Under the pieces are notes generated by a model. That model saw nothing but the letters and a program-made list of their open reading frames with translations, was not told the DNA's origin and did not search any database. A stretch of DNA of 64,000 bases from Glandiceps talaboti. Its lineage: Eukaryota; Hemichordata; Enteropneusta; Spengelidae. Positions within the stretch are counted from its first letter, which is position 1. The number at the start of each line of letters is the position of its first letter. A program made the position numbers and the translations under genes. The stretch lies in contig NC_135566.1 in NCBI RefSeq assembly GCF_964340395.1, positions 5,876,501 through 5,940,500 on the forward strand, given 5' to 3'. Positions 15,001-28,000 of this stretch are shown piece after piece.

Positions 15001-16079
15001 GAGTTCAGGGGAATGCAAGGAACAGTATTAAAGCCTAACGAACATTTTGAACTCTTTCCAAATGGTAAAGTTTACATTGTTGAAAATTACACAGACCAGG
15101 AGGATAGTTCAGAAATCTATGCACAGAAGAAAGCGAACAAATTTACAAAAGAGAATAGAAACACTTGTAGGACATGTAAGAAGATAACTCCAAGAGAGCT
15201 AGGAAATGAAAAAAGACGGTCAACACAGTGGTCCAGAAAGAGGAGGAGTAGACACCAGAATCACACAAGACACGGTCTTGAAGATGAGAACGCAAAAAGT
15301 AAAATGAAACTGAAATCACAAAGATGGCTATCAGACAGTGATGAGAGCTCATCAACTACTGAACATGGTTATACCGAAGTAGAACTTGAACAGTTTGCTT
15401 CAACTGTGGTGGAAAACACTTTTTCTAAACTAGTTGCGGAGATTGAAGATAATTCAAAAGTTTTGAATTATGGGAGATTTTCCAAAAGGTCATCTTTATA
15501 TAGTGACAAGGATGATTCGGGTCAGTCAAGTGTAATGACGGTGATAGCTTTACCGACTTTACAACTTGAAGAAGTCATCGAACCACCAGTAATTCTAGAA
15601 GAAGAACCTTTGTTTTACAATGAAGTATCCCCAAATAAGACATACACATCAGAAATTTTGATCAATGTCATCCAAACAAAAGATTCTTCAATCCCAACTT
15701 TTTGTAAAGTTGAATATAAAAGAGACCAAGAAAATGAAATAACAGACTCAAAATCGATTGAAAAATATGTACAAGAGTGCAACGCTTTCAATTTACGAAA
15801 TGTTATCGAGATGGACATGAAGGCAGAAAGGAAAAGATCGACAGACAGTATTATGTCATACGAGGATATTTGTGAGAAAGCGCAAGGTTTGATTGATACA
15901 TTAGATGTAGCAAGTGCGATCCTGTCCAGAAGTGTTAGCCCTGTTCCCTCATCACTACTGGAAACTAGTGACCAAGGTGATGACTCAAATAGCACACAGG
16001 GTGAGAGACATAGTGTCACAAACCCAGACAAAGACGATTCCACTTCATATCAAGATACGAGTGTGGAGCAGTCTAGCAG
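12036..16079 (+). CDS. Giant exon (4,044 bp) of the coiled-coil gene
   Basis: The acceptor TTTTTCACTCACAG precedes 12036 and the donor is AG|GTACTT at 16080. The frame is open throughout: it starts with the last base of a split codon, then HATPEQLAQLAEQLEQRH, and ends with two bases of an Arg codon completed at 17078. The frame runs past the donor to a stop at 16119, so the last 13 codons of that open frame are intronic. The first in-frame ATG is only at 12433, so the exon is taken as internal. Visible motifs include Ser-Asn repeats (about 12190-12290), a KRAP-like segment at about 13087-13250, a basic-Ser motif RQKSLPACLE, KDSGFETG, many acidic-Ser clusters suited to casein kinase 2, and several 'TQT' motifs (GTQTT, AFTQTS, SGTQTDSQ) of the kind dynein light chain often binds (inference). 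Confidence 0.88.
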
Positions 16080-19000
16080 GTACTTTGGTGTGCAAACCTA
16101 TGTATTGATGTTGTTGTAACCCTACACCCCCATTTTGTCAAAGTGAAATAATCCATCAATAGCAAAATGGTTAAATTTATACTAAAAATGGGGATGTATG
16201 TATCAAAATGTGCACCCTTTCATGAATGAAAAGCATGCATTTACATGCACTGTACTATATTTTATGTGAATTATATTTTTATTATTATTGATGTTAAAAT
16301 GTCATAATTTTTCCTTTAAGCGAAAAATTGGTTACTTTGTGTGGAACGATATGCATGTCAAGTTTGTGATTATAAGTTTTTGATGTCGTGGTTGTATGTA
16401 AGTATTTATACGCTTTCATAAATGATTGTTTTGTGTTCACCATGATGTTATGTATATGTATATATATAGTTCTTATGATGTGTTGTGTGCTATTACGCTT
16501 TAATCCTCTGAATTGCATGAATTCACTTTTCTGTTTTCTCACTTGACACCCTATTCTTGGGTCTTTCAATTCACAGACCATTTTCACCCACGCCATATCA
16601 TTCACGCTATACAAATATATACTTTTCCTTCAAGCAGAGTCACTTTGACATTTATTTCTTTTCTAGGACAAGTTTTATGCCCCAGGCAGTGACTTCAATT
16701 TCAAAAAGTATACTGAAATGTCACCAAACATATACTTTACTACTATCTGGCCATGTGTGATGAAAATGCACCTTCTTGAAAAATTTCAAAAACCAAATTC
16801 AGTGTTCGGATAATGCTACCTTCCTGAAATTAGAATGTGACATTCAATATGGTTGTATATACTGTTGAATTCTCAATGTTCTTCAGTAAAAATGGCTAAA
16901 TTTTTCAACCGATTCCCTGCCAATTTTGTGAAACTTTTTCACAAGTTTTTATGATTATACCTGTGACTCTATGTATCCATCATCAGTATTGGCAAATATT
17001 TAATGAAATTTTTATTCATAAATTTTTTTGAAATTTTTTGTTTTGTTAAACATTATTTGTAATTTTTTGTCGTACAGAACATTGAATAGTGGATCGCCAT
17101 ATTCACAAAGTAATGGTGGCAGCAGACATCTTTATGATGATGATGATATGGATGAAAATCTTCTAGAGAAGGTTGAAGCTTTGATCAATAAACAGAAGGG
17201 ACGACTGACTTATTCACCAAGAACATTATCAGCCAGTATGCCAAATGTATCAGGACGGCTAACAGCAACTGAGGATTTGGTAAGATTTTGATTAAAAAGT
17301 TGTCTTTCATTTTGGTTTTATATGCAAATGTTGTGGCTATTCTTGATGTAAATGTAAACCTTTATGTAATTTAGAATAATGATACAAGATATACAAGATC
17401 AACGTACGATGAATATTCATGAGTACTTATCCTCTTCCTTGTTTAAAAACATCTCTCATGAATATTCATTGTGCAACCATAAATATATAATTTCTGCTGA
17501 CTGACTCCCATGATGCAATAGCCAACAGCAAAGTTAGCCTATAAAGGCAGAATATCAAGTTGATGTTTCCCTGAAATTCCATGTAACTGTAGGTGATATA
17601 AAAAATCTAGAAATGACTGTAGGATCCATAGTTTATGAAAAGTATATTTCCTGGAGTGGCCTTCACCTGTGATATAGCCAGACATATTTTAATCCAGAAT
17701 CAAATAAAATGCAAATCATCCCCAGAAAGGAATAATTCACATCTTGTTAATACATATGCAAATTACCAGTCCCTATTGGTGCTCATTTGCATAATTATTT
17801 ATGATGTCATTTGCATATGTCAGTACATTGTTTTCATCAATTTTCAAATTTCAGTTTGCATTTAGATACTGAACTATTTCATCTGTATAATTTACCTAAG
17901 GTTTTGGGGTATTTAAGTGTTAGACAAAAAGTCTGAAACCCAATGCAAAGGTTTACAGATAAACTGTTGTTGGTCACAACATTCAGAAAAGGTCACAGAA
18001 ATCAGAAAATGATTGCGAAATGATTAGCTCTAATTTCAAATGTTTTGAGTGCAACCACCATGTAATTTAGTTAAAGGGGGAATAGTTGGTCAAAAGATCA
18101 CATTAAACAAACAAGTGATGTGGAGTAGAAATCATAATTGAAGTCGGAAGACACAGAAATGTGATTTAGAGATTTTAGGTAATGTTAGTTCTATGACTTT
18201 GGAATTGAAAATGCTCTTATTTTTATAGCTACTTTCTGTATGGTTCAGTACAGACAGCAACTTTGCCTAGGCACTATGAGATTAACACCAATACAACAAT
18301 TTTCTTTAGGCAATGTCAGTGTAATACTAATATGATAATTCACTCTAGGCACTATTAGATTAATACTAATACAACAATTTCACCTTAAGCACTATCAGAG
18401 TAATACCAAGGACAGTGTCATTCTTGGCACTATCACGACAATTCTAATACAACAATTTCACTTTGAGCACTGTCAGACTAATACTGTATGACAGTTTCAC
18501 TCTAGGCACTAGCAGACTAATACTGTATGAGAATTTCCCTCTAGAAACTATCAGACTAATACTGTATGAGAATTTCACTAGGCTCTATCAGATTAATACT
18601 GAAAGGACAATTTCATTCTAGGCACTATCAGATTAATACCGTTACAACTTTCTTTCAGTATAGTTTAATCCTAATACGACAATTTCACGCCAGGTCCTTC
18701 AAACTTTTACCAATACAGTAAGAATTATTTTTGCTGAATTCTTTCTTCCTATATAGAAGACAGTCTTGAATCAGCATGAGAACATGATTAGTTTCACCTG
18801 TCTACTTCACAACACTGGAGGACAGCACTGTACAACATTTTACCCACAACTCTCTCTGATTTGTAGTGTTGGACATCATCTCCTTGAAGTCAGACAAATC
18901 TCACCAGTGTATAGGGTTTTGTAAAAAAAAAAATTCCATTTGGCAAGCGTAGAATTGCCACCGATGAGTTTCTGAATACCCATTTTCATCGGTTCTGGTA

Positions 19001-22000
19001 TCAGTGATTTATTGTAGAAGGAGTAGCAATTTTAGGAATTTGTCAGCAGATTTTCTTGAAAGACATGAAGAATATTTGCGACGAAACTAACGAAAATATA
19101 TGCACCTGTTATGACTTTGCCAAAGATATAGATTTATTTGAATAGGTATGACAAAAGAAATTTACATACTAAAACTCGTCATACACACTGACTACCCAAG
19201 TTATTGACACTTTGACAGTGAAAAGTGTTTTATTCACAGCACATGCTTAATTTAGTTGTTAGTTCATTTTTATACAAAATTTAGAACTTTATTTTTGATT
19301 CCTAAGCGTACTTTTGCTACATATTAATTAAACTTAATTACTATGCTTAAAATGTTGAAAAGTATGGATTATTGAAAAAGTTATAAAATAAGGAACCTCC
19401 AAGCATACCAATCAGAGAGAGTTGTGGGTAAGATATTGTACAGTGGACAGTCTTCATTGAAAATGTCCATTTTATTTCATTGCAGCACACCGATGGACCA
19501 GCTACTCTGAGTGTCAGCCACAGTAATCTAATGACCAGTGAGATGCGAGATGTTGAGAGTGGTGTACGGGAAGTCAAAGCTAAAAAACAGGTAAAAGAAG
19601 TCAAGCTAAACTGTTAATGAGCTATTCATATATAAGTTTTTGTGTGGTTCATTAACATGCTTTGATAAATTCAGTTGCTGTTCACACTCTCTACTCAAGG
19701 GTCAAATGATGATATTCATCAGAAAGTGTGAATGGATAAAACGAAAAATGATTTTTCAAAACCTAATACATAAAAAGTGTTAATCTTGGCTGTTATTCAT
19801 CATCAGGTGTGAAAGAAAAATATATATCAAGAATGTTTTCCCAAATCCTTAGTAAGATATTTATGATGTTTCAAATTTTAATTTTTTTAAATCAGTGTCT
19901 GGTTTTTGCAACATAATTACCATAGAAAGTGACCTATTCTAGGAACCATAAAATTATGACAAGTGTATCAAGGGAATTTTTTTTTGATAATTTGATCAGA
20001 AACTTGAAAGTAGCAAATTGCGTCCCCCCCAAAAAATGTAAAGATTGGGTTTTTTTTTGAATAGCGACTCTACAGGTCATGTGATTTATTTGATTTCAAG
20101 AATTGGATAAAAAAAGAGAGATACATTATCTACTAAAATATGAAACATATGATGATTATACAGTTTATATAAGTTGTGTGGTTGGTAACGGCATAGACAG
20201 TGGAGACCTACCTGTCTATGGTAAAGGTTAACAAGATAAAAGAAGGGTGTACATAGATGTAAAGTAGGTGTGAATGACAGGTGTTACTGACAAGTAATAA
20301 CCAATTTGTAATATCATGTCTTTATCATCACAAGGCCGCTATTAACAGCTATTCATTCATTCAGGGTTGAATTTATTTATCAGGACTATCCTACTCATTA
20401 CTTTTGCACTCCTATTCATTGATTCACATTGATTTGTAAAATCATGGACGTATAATGATATTTCCATGCAATACTTCCAAGGCAAACCTGACAGACAGAA
20501 AAGAAAGATGTTTTATTTTCCCTTGTATCTGCTAAGTACATGTAATATGTTCAGCTTTCATGGTTGTCCTCCAAGGTCAAAGGTCAATATGGAATTGAAA
20601 AATTCCAAGGATACTGGCAAGATATGAAATTTAGTGACTAATAGTAGGGAGAATATACAAAACAGAAGAAACAATTCTCTGGTAACATTTAATTTGTATT
20701 TTATTTTTTCTGAATATTCTGAAAAAGTAGGTTTTTTTTCATATTTTCTGTGCTGCCTTGTACACTACAAAAAGAATTTTTTTAAAAATTAATATAGTAA
20801 GTTTTTGTCTCTGAAATATTAGTAGTTGTTTATTATTTGTTTGCCACAATACAAATGTACCTATAGCTCAAAATGAATGATTTTTTTCTCTCTTTTAAAA
20901 AATTTATTTTTGCACTGGGGAAGCACTCCTAGTGATTTTCTGTTATGCAGACATATACACACAATCACACAAATGCCACAGAGTTCCCTTAAGGTTTGGG
21001 ACTATGTGACACAGCTATGTTGCATGCTGTACTGTCAAGGCTTTCCCAGTCAGTCAGTCCACAAGCTATCCCAGACTCACTCTGAAATGGTATTTCTTTA
21101 TTTTTTGGTTTGCTGCAATACAAATGTACCCATAGCTCAAAACGAACAATTTTTTGGTAATTACATTTTGTCTTAGCATAACCACAATGTTTCCTTAGCT
21201 ACAAGTAAAATACAGAGTACTGCATGTAATCACATTTATTTAATTTTTGCATAAAAAATTTGGCAAAATGGCAATTTAAATGATGTGTCAGGTACGCTTT
21301 AACCCTTTCATGACTAGAGACGAGTTTTAAATAATATGGGGACCCAATTTATATGAATATTTTCATAATTACAATAATATTACGTTATTAGGAAGTAACA
21401 TTTCTTTAATTCCAGTCTAAAATGAAGTTGATATATGCCAAAAACTTACATAAAACAAGAATTTTGTCCAAACAATTTTGGCGGGAATGTTTTCAGTATT
21501 GAAGGGGTTAATTTAGTGGACAGTGCATGGGCAAAGTAGACACATCTTGTAAATAACTCATACAATAGGCTGCCATGTTCAGTACAACTGTTGATACCTT
21601 TTACAACAGTTGAATATTATACAACTTGTAAGTATGTTTAAATAGCAGGACTTATTTCCTCAAAAAAAGCATTGCAATGACATTCAAATAGAGTGTATTT
21701 CCCCCTTCATGCACAAGCGAAAATTCAAGAAAATTCAAATTATTATAACCAATTTTTTTGTAATTTTGAAGTCTTTGTGATGTTTTTTGTTTAGATTGCT
21801 TTGAAAGAACTACGAGTGGTACAAGAGGCTCTGAAACGTAACAAGTCTGATGTCGAGTTTGCTGAAAGATCTACCAGAGATTATTATCACAAAACTGAAG
21901 CTCTCAAGTAAGTTATATTCTGTCTTTTCTGTCATCTGACTTTACAAAGGGAAAATTGCCAGAAATGAAGAATCCTGCTGAGATCATCTCAATTTAGAAA

Positions 22001-25000
22001 CAAAATGTCATCACAAGTCATACACACCCAAAAATGAGGATCGGTAAATATTCTATGAACTGTTTATGTTGTCTGTAAGTGAAAGATTGAAATGGATGAC
22101 ATTACGGAGACAAAAATTGTCAAATTTCTAAGTTTATGAACAAAAATGTATGATTCACCTTTTTCCTAGGCACAAAACAACATACAAGGATAAACAGAAT
22201 TTTAATGAATCATGCTATGTTGTTGACTGTGAGTATGAAAGGATGAATACTATGTCAACAAAACTTACTACATTTCAAAAGTTACGAACGAAAATGTAAT
22301 ATGCTTCTCATTTTTTCTGTGTACAAAAAACACATAAAATGATAAGCAGTGAAATTCTAATAAATCATTTTCTAATTTTTTTAGGTCTGAAGTCATGATG
22401 CTAGAACTTCAAAGAGACCAGGCTCAACGTGAATTGAAGGACGTACAGGAAGATATTGACACCAAGAAGAGAACCATGCAGCAGATACAGAGGACACCAC
22501 CTAAAACTGATACAGAGGGTGAAACAGGAATGACAGCTGCTGAGGTAGAAGGAACACTGCATGCTTGTCCCTCATCTCAACATCTGATATATACCTGTTG
22601 CATCCCCATATAAAGTGGTTTATTCCATTTTGTCGAGGATTTGGGATATTCCGTTTCATATGCAGGTGCCAGACATGTCATCATGCATGTAAATGATGCG
22701 TGGGCGTCATTTCTGTCATCTTTGAGAGGCTGTTACTAACATTGTTTTTACTAACTTGAAAAAAGTGTCCACTTGAAGGAGCTTCAATATAAGGGGAAAG
22801 ATTTGAAAAATGTTCAAAGCTATGGTTGATTATTTTTTGATAAAAAATATCCCTACCCACTGCATTTTGGGGTCTGTATACAATGGTATCAGGCTGTGCA
22901 GATAATTGTGTTGTGAAAATTTCTTAGTTGACGAAAAAAAAAAGGTATTTTGTGGGAGCTAAAACAGATGAGAAACAGTGACAAACATCATCTCCAACTC
23001 ATTAACACAAAAAGTAACTACAAACCAAGATGTTGTTATACTCACAATTTTAACTTCAATAATTTCTTTGGGAGAAAATTAACAAAAATGCAACTAATGA
23101 TTTGGTTCTTGGATGTGGTGATTACAAGAGTGAAGTGGTCTTTTAAAATGGATCTTGACAACGTCATCATTTAGAAAAACAAACTTGAATGGAAGTATCA
23201 CGCGATCTAACTTTTGTGTTTACTTCTGCTCTGTTTTTATGAGTGAAATACATTTGCAAAAGTTTAGATTTCATTTTGAAATGCTGTAAATTTTCCTGTC
23301 GATTTAGATTCTAACTATTGTGAAAGAGAGAGACGACCTGAGAACACGTGTTAGGAATGGAGAAGCAGAGATGTCACAGCTGGAAAGATTAGAATTGGAA
23401 AGACAACTAAATAGCACAAAAGAAGAACTGTTCATTGAAAAGAAAAGTGCAAGAACACAGGTTGAAACTTTACAGGAGGTAGGAATATCTTGATATTTTA
23501 CACATTTTAATTTGTTATCGTTCATAGTTACAGAAATTTGTTGTTTTGTTTATTTATTTATTTTTGCGGCAGAATTATGTTATTTGTGGTAGGTTTGATG
23601 TGAAGAAAGTACAGCTAGGAACAGGGTATCTTACAAGCTTGTGTTCTTCTTTACATCTCACTCAAAACTGATTCTGGATACCCTCAAGATCATTATATGA
23701 ATTCAAATTTTCATGTCTGTCTCACCATACTGCTTTGCATTTGTTTTTGATACTTTGGTCCTCTACAGTCACAAAATACTATTTTCTGTTATTTTCAGTT
23801 TAAAATACTTCACTTTCACTTTTAACTACAGTGTAAATTCCTATATGTGAATTAGCAGTGAATGAGTACAAAAATATCTTGAATTGTCAACTAATTTTGT
23901 ACTGTAATGGGCTCTTTCAAGATGGTTGATGTGAATTTCTGTATAGATTCAACTGTAAAGAAATGCCATATTTGGATGTAGGTTGATAGCACAAAATCCC
24001 CCCACCCCCACCCCCACCCCCAACCATTGTCTGTGCTATGTACCATTATAATTATGTGGACCATAAACTTCCTGATCATATAAACCCAAACTTTGTAGGT
24101 AGTCCCTTTCATTGTCTATGCTATAATTACAGCCTATACAAAGTGTACTACCCAATAGGATTAATGTAATCCTCAGCTTAGAGTAGTAATTACAGCGAAT
24201 CATCTGTCGAGATTTAGGTTTTCTATTGAAAAATAAAGATAGGACAAAAATGTGGACATACAAAAGATATTTGACAGATTTTTTTGCCCATAAATAGTTG
24301 TTTTCAAGTTACTGATCTGACAGAGATTAGCTTTTCTATTGAAAAAATAAAGACAAGACATGCTAAAATTGTGGTCATATGGCAGACATTGTACTAATGT
24401 TTTGGTGGGGAAAAGTTGTTTTTCAAACTTTTCATGGCATATTCAAAGTAGAAAGTGTCTTTTCTCTTTGCCAAATAAATAGTGTACTGAACTAGACAAA
24501 TTCAAACCAAAATTATTTTCAACATAAGGTCTTTGTATCTCCCTTCGTTATTTATGCAAATTTTGCAACCAAATAAATGGACAAGATTGGTAAACTATTT
24601 ATTACAGTCTTAAATTATTATTTTTGACAGAATTTTGAGGAGATTTCTGATAAGCTTGACACTTGAGTTCTATCAAAGGTTTGCTGAGGTATTGTAAATT
24701 CTACTTCAAAGTGAGGAAAGACAAACTATGTCAAAATTTGAATATACCCTTGGGCAAAATTCCGCCTGAAGTACCGTTGAAGCAAGTTTAATTGCAGTGC
24801 ATTTCTTTGTTTTTTCTTAAACCCCTAAACTTCCCTTGTCCTCAGATTATAGCATTTATGACGAATACAAAGAGATAGTCTTTGGAAATGGACATTTGTT
24901 TTTGTGTAGGAACAGTAATCTATGTGTGAAATAATGACTGTCATTTGATAAATTTGTCAAAAATCAATATTCAAATATTGCCTCCTTTTTTTGTCTACGT

Positions 25001-28000
25001 GTAATTTAACCTGTCACAACATGTCATCTTTTGTTTGTAAAGTCCTCACTGACAAGTCTTTGGTGTCACTTTAAATGTTTTATTTAGATGTCATTAGCTC
25101 TCAATACCTCCAACAGGTGGCTGCTGTAAAGTAGAAAACAAGAAACTGTAGGTTAGAGACGTTGTTTTTAACAAGCACTGAAAAGGGGTCTGACCTTCAT
25201 GTTTTGTAACTGACATAACCCATGTCTATTTCATGCTTCAATGGAATAAACATGTTTGAATCTTACTTCATTTAGTCTGCAATAGTCGCAAACAAAATTG
25301 GTTACCACGACAATGAAATCTTGCAAACTCTTTTGTGTAGCTTAGCGACCAATCTTATTGAGTGGTCAATTTCATTCACAAAACAAGTTAGCGCAAACCA
25401 GCATTGACTTGAGTAGCTGTAGTTGTATGTATTGTTGGGGGGATCTCTAGGTAATCTATTGTGGGGACTACATGAATGGCCCTCTTGACCCCTTTGTACA
25501 TACCATACCCACACTTTCAATACTGGACACATTGTTAGAGAACTAGTCAATCGTAACTGTCAGTTAGCACCAATGCGTGTAGGACTGGTTTTTTGGAGGC
25601 AACTTTAAATTTCTGAAGTATGATATCTGGAGCTCATAACTACTAAGGCAACACTTGATCACAATGGAAAACCCAAATAATAGTATGAGTTCGGAATTAG
25701 TTCTAGCAAGACAGTCTGTTCAGATAAAGTCACCGTCACGTAAAAGATTTCCATTCATACCGCCTGATAATTCAGTTGTATATCTTGTGGTAAGTCATGT
25801 CTTACATTGTCTTTGCTAAACAAAATATCTTGAATTTAAGTTTATCATCAACTTCAAATACATTTTGCTAAACATCTCTGTAGTAAACATATTCACTTTT
25901 TAAGTACAAATGACATGTTTTATTTTGGCAAGATGTTTCGTGAATACTTTATGTTTACTGTAGTTTATATTTTCCGTCAAACTGTTATCTTGAAATGTAA
26001 ACATTAATCATGTCAACAACCGAATTTTAAGAGTTTACATTTTCTGTCTCGTTGGAGAGTAATAGCTAGTCCAGCTTGTATGTAGCATTATTGTATCTAC
26101 AAGTGGTTTCTTGTTTTGTGAACTTAGTTAAATGTTTTATTTTAGGAGTAATTTTCCCCCACAAGTTATGAAAAATATTGATGATCCATGATTTTTTGGT
26201 ACTTCAGAATGATAGCAGACCCAGCAATTAAAAAAAAAACATATTTACATTTGAATCGGATAGAACTAGTCACTAACCTCATATCAATTTGGTCCACAGG
26301 CTGTTTACTCAAATATTAATATTACATGAGATTCCCAATGGTTTGTTGTTGTTATTGTTGTTGTTGTTTTTAACAGCCATTAATGTTACAATTGTTATTA
26401 TTTGGTTACTTCTAATAATGAGCTGACAGGGATGTCGATGGGGGGATGTAGGTAGGGCCAGTAGCTGGCAAAAACAATTGGCTACTGTGCAATATAATCT
26501 TGTACCAGCTCCTTTTTCGGGAATTTGTTGAAAACAGTCGCCTTCAACCAGTATATGTCCATCATTAGGCAGATTTTTCAGTCTCATTCCTAGATAATAC
26601 TGCCTACATTTCATATTTTACCAACTACTTTGAAAATTAGCTACTGACATGCGCTGTTCAACCTTTCCCCAGCAGATGTAGATAGATTTTCGGTAGAATT
26701 TGTCCATTTGACTATACATGGAGAGAGCTAGAGAGGTTGTAGAAAACAAAAATGACTACACATATAGTAACTAGACTATGTAGACTACATAATTTTCCTA
26801 ATTTGTGGTTTGACATTTACCTTAATTTAGCAGCATGCAGCTGGGACTTATGACAGGAAGACTAAGGGCAATGAAATATGGCTGAAAATGGTAAACATCT
26901 ACAAACAAACCATACCTTAAAATCTCACCAAAAATTTCTTCCCAGCACTACAACTTTGCACCACAAAAAAGAACACTTTTAAGATAACATTTTCTTTTCC
27001 GTTTCAGTAGATTCGTGGAGAAAAAAATTTGCGCCATTTTCATTTTGCAGATTTTTGAACAAGCCGATGTATATCAGGCATGCAAAATAAAAAGTGCACA
27101 AATTTATTACCGGTAAATGTGCACAGTTGCAAATTAAACTAACAATTAACAATAATAGTATACAGTATTTATATTAATGATCTAATTTCCTCAGTTTTCT
27201 GTAGTTTCTCTGCCCATCTCATGAAAAAAATCATTGATAAAAACACGCATATACACTGAGAGTATTGATTTTCAAATAAAAACAGCTGTTCATACCTGAC
27301 ATTTTAATTCTACCCTAACAGTTATAAAATTCAGTTTTGCCTCGGGTTCAGTCAACATGATGTCAGTACATTTGATATTATTTCCCAATATTTTCCTTCA
27401 TACAACAACCAAGGAAAAATACAATTGACCTAAGGGGCCTTGTCACTATGAGTCAATAGACGATTAGTGACAAATCCTTAAGTAATTTCCGGTTGAATGA
27501 AGAAAAATATTAGGGAATAATGTAATTGTACCTCCTAAAGCATAATTTATGAAAAATCTGGAAAAAATAATGAAAATTTGGAATGTTTGGACTTTATTTC
27601 GAACACCGCAGAACCAGTTATGTAGACACAGACTTTCGTGATGTAGAATGACCAGTGTAAAAGCCAAGGAAAACATTGAAGTGCTAGACACTTTCAGAGG
27701 CTTAATGTGAGAACAATGCAATTCTAATTCCAGTTCAGCCTTGAAAATTCATTTAAGTGTCATCTTCTAAGAAGTACTCCAGGTATATGTGGTACTTGAG
27801 ATGTACTGCCCACGCAGAAATCCCCAGACAGTAGTTAAGATTTTATTTTCTATTTTGGACTGGATCAACATGATTTGTGAATGTTGAAATAGAAACCAGA
27901 TGTGTTACTTGGGATGTGCTACCAACAGATAAACTCCTAGACATGTATAGTCTAAGGCTTTACTCTATTTTAGACCAATTGTTGTTTTAATATGTCATCC

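Noticed and set aside
12415-16119. Reading the giant frame as a complete gene from 12415 to 16119
   Set aside because: The first codon is TTG, the frame is open upstream to a strong acceptor at 12036, and a phase-matched donor at 16080 joins it to downstream exons.
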